Positions 63,821 through 64,000 of a stretch of DNA of 64,000 nucleotides are shown piece after piece. Position 1 is the stretch's first letter, and the number at the start of each line of letters is the position of its first letter. A program made the translations under genes and the position numbers. The stretch spans positions 646,322 to 710,321 of the forward strand of contig NZ_QOZG01000002.1 of assembly GCF_003335045.1 (NCBI RefSeq). The letters are read 5' to 3'. Under the pieces are notes generated by a model, which saw nothing but the letters and a program-made list of their open reading frames with translations, was not told where the DNA came from and searched no databases. This stretch comes from Paramesorhizobium salinisoli (lineage in GTDB: Bacteria; Pseudomonadota; Alphaproteobacteria; Rhizobiales; Rhizobiaceae).

Positions 63821-64000
63821 CACATTTCTCGGCGATTTTCCGGGCGCATAATCCTGGCTGCTCTCGGCGCGGTGCTTCTTGCCACCAGCGGATGCTCCAG
63901 CTATCACCCTGCGCCTGCCGCCTTCCATGCGGCGCTCAACCGGCCCTATATGCTCGATGCCGGCGACAGGCTGCGCATCACCGTTTTCGACCAGGCCGAT
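63794..64000 (+). CDS. Wza-like polysaccharide export lipoprotein, 3' end outside window
   Basis: The frame is open to the window edge; 69 residues are visible from ATG 63794. Two in-frame upstream starts (GTG 63785 and ATG 63725) are possible. A basic N-terminus, a hydrophobic stretch (RIILAALGAVLLATSGC) and a lipobox Cys near residue 36 mark an outer-membrane lipoprotein. After the Cys, PYMLDAGDRLRITVFDQAD is the classic beginning of the poly-export (PES) domain. It would form the outer-membrane channel matching the Wzz-like protein. Confidence 0.8.
   Translation, partial: MRVSGRVSEHISRRFSGRIILAALGAVLLATSGCSSYHPAPAAFHAALNRPYMLDAGDRLRITVFDQAD

Overview
The window looks like chromosome from an alphaproteobacterium of the order Hyphomicrobiales (rhizobia and relatives). 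I infer this from gene content (rhizobial small stress proteins, an EcfG-type sigma factor, CgeB-family glycosyltransferases, a xylFHG-ROK-xylA locus, OsmF-type osmoprotectant uptake, a GumC/Wzx/Wza-type polysaccharide locus), high G+C and frequent ATGA stop/start overlaps. I saw no tRNA, rRNA, IS element, prophage or CRISPR array. Genes are dense. The longest gene-free stretches are about 290 bases (25928-26221 and 62184-62472).

Region 1 (1-26.4 kb) is a general-stress island. Small hydrophilic or membrane proteins of unknown function, a PLD-family enzyme, topoisomerase IB, a UdgX-type uracil-DNA glycosylase, a PRC-barrel protein, a lipoprotein, a trehalose-6-phosphate synthase operon and an EcfG-like sigma factor lie together. 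Ten sites match GGAAC-N16-CGTT exactly, the general-stress sigma (EcfG/RpoE2) consensus, each placed and oriented just upstream of one of these genes, including the sigma gene itself. Several further sites differ by one or two bases in the -10. Embedded in the island is a tightly coupled seven-gene minus-strand operon (11822 to 3998) with three nucleotide-sugar epimerase/decarboxylase genes, one GT4 glycosyltransferase and three CgeB-like glycosyltransferases in a row. Two sugar oxidoreductases (14254-16310) lie nearby. This looks like an unassigned glycan or glycoconjugate pathway.

Region 2 (26.5-40 kb) handles sugars. A minus-strand run carries a xylose-type ABC transporter (xylF, xylH, xylG), then a TIM-barrel isomerase/epimerase, a Gfo/Idh/MocA oxidoreductase and a second ribose-type ABC transporter. 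A ROK repressor and xylA diverge from xylF. xylA ends in tandem hairpins and no xylulokinase gene follows.

Region 3 (39.6-54.9 kb) is mixed: HxlR regulator/GST, a YjlB-like cupin, an acyltransferase 3, dnaK with a recognisable RpoH-type promoter but no adjacent dnaJ, a Gfo/Idh oxidoreductase, a LysR/aldo-keto reductase pair, a four-gene osmoprotectant ABC transporter, and an XRE regulator diverging from a fatty-acid desaturase coupled to a PhnD-like protein.

Region 4 (54.9-64 kb) is an exopolysaccharide locus: two glycosyltransferases (one apparently starting at CTG), a polysaccharide deacetylase, a GumC/Wzz-like copolymerase, a Wzx-like flippase, a GT2 glycosyltransferase, a CelD/BcsL-like acyltransferase and the start of a Wza-like outer-membrane lipoprotein cut by the window edge.

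Start sites were chosen from ribosome-binding sites, stop/start overlaps and promoter positions. Families were recognised by eye from motifs. No database search was run.
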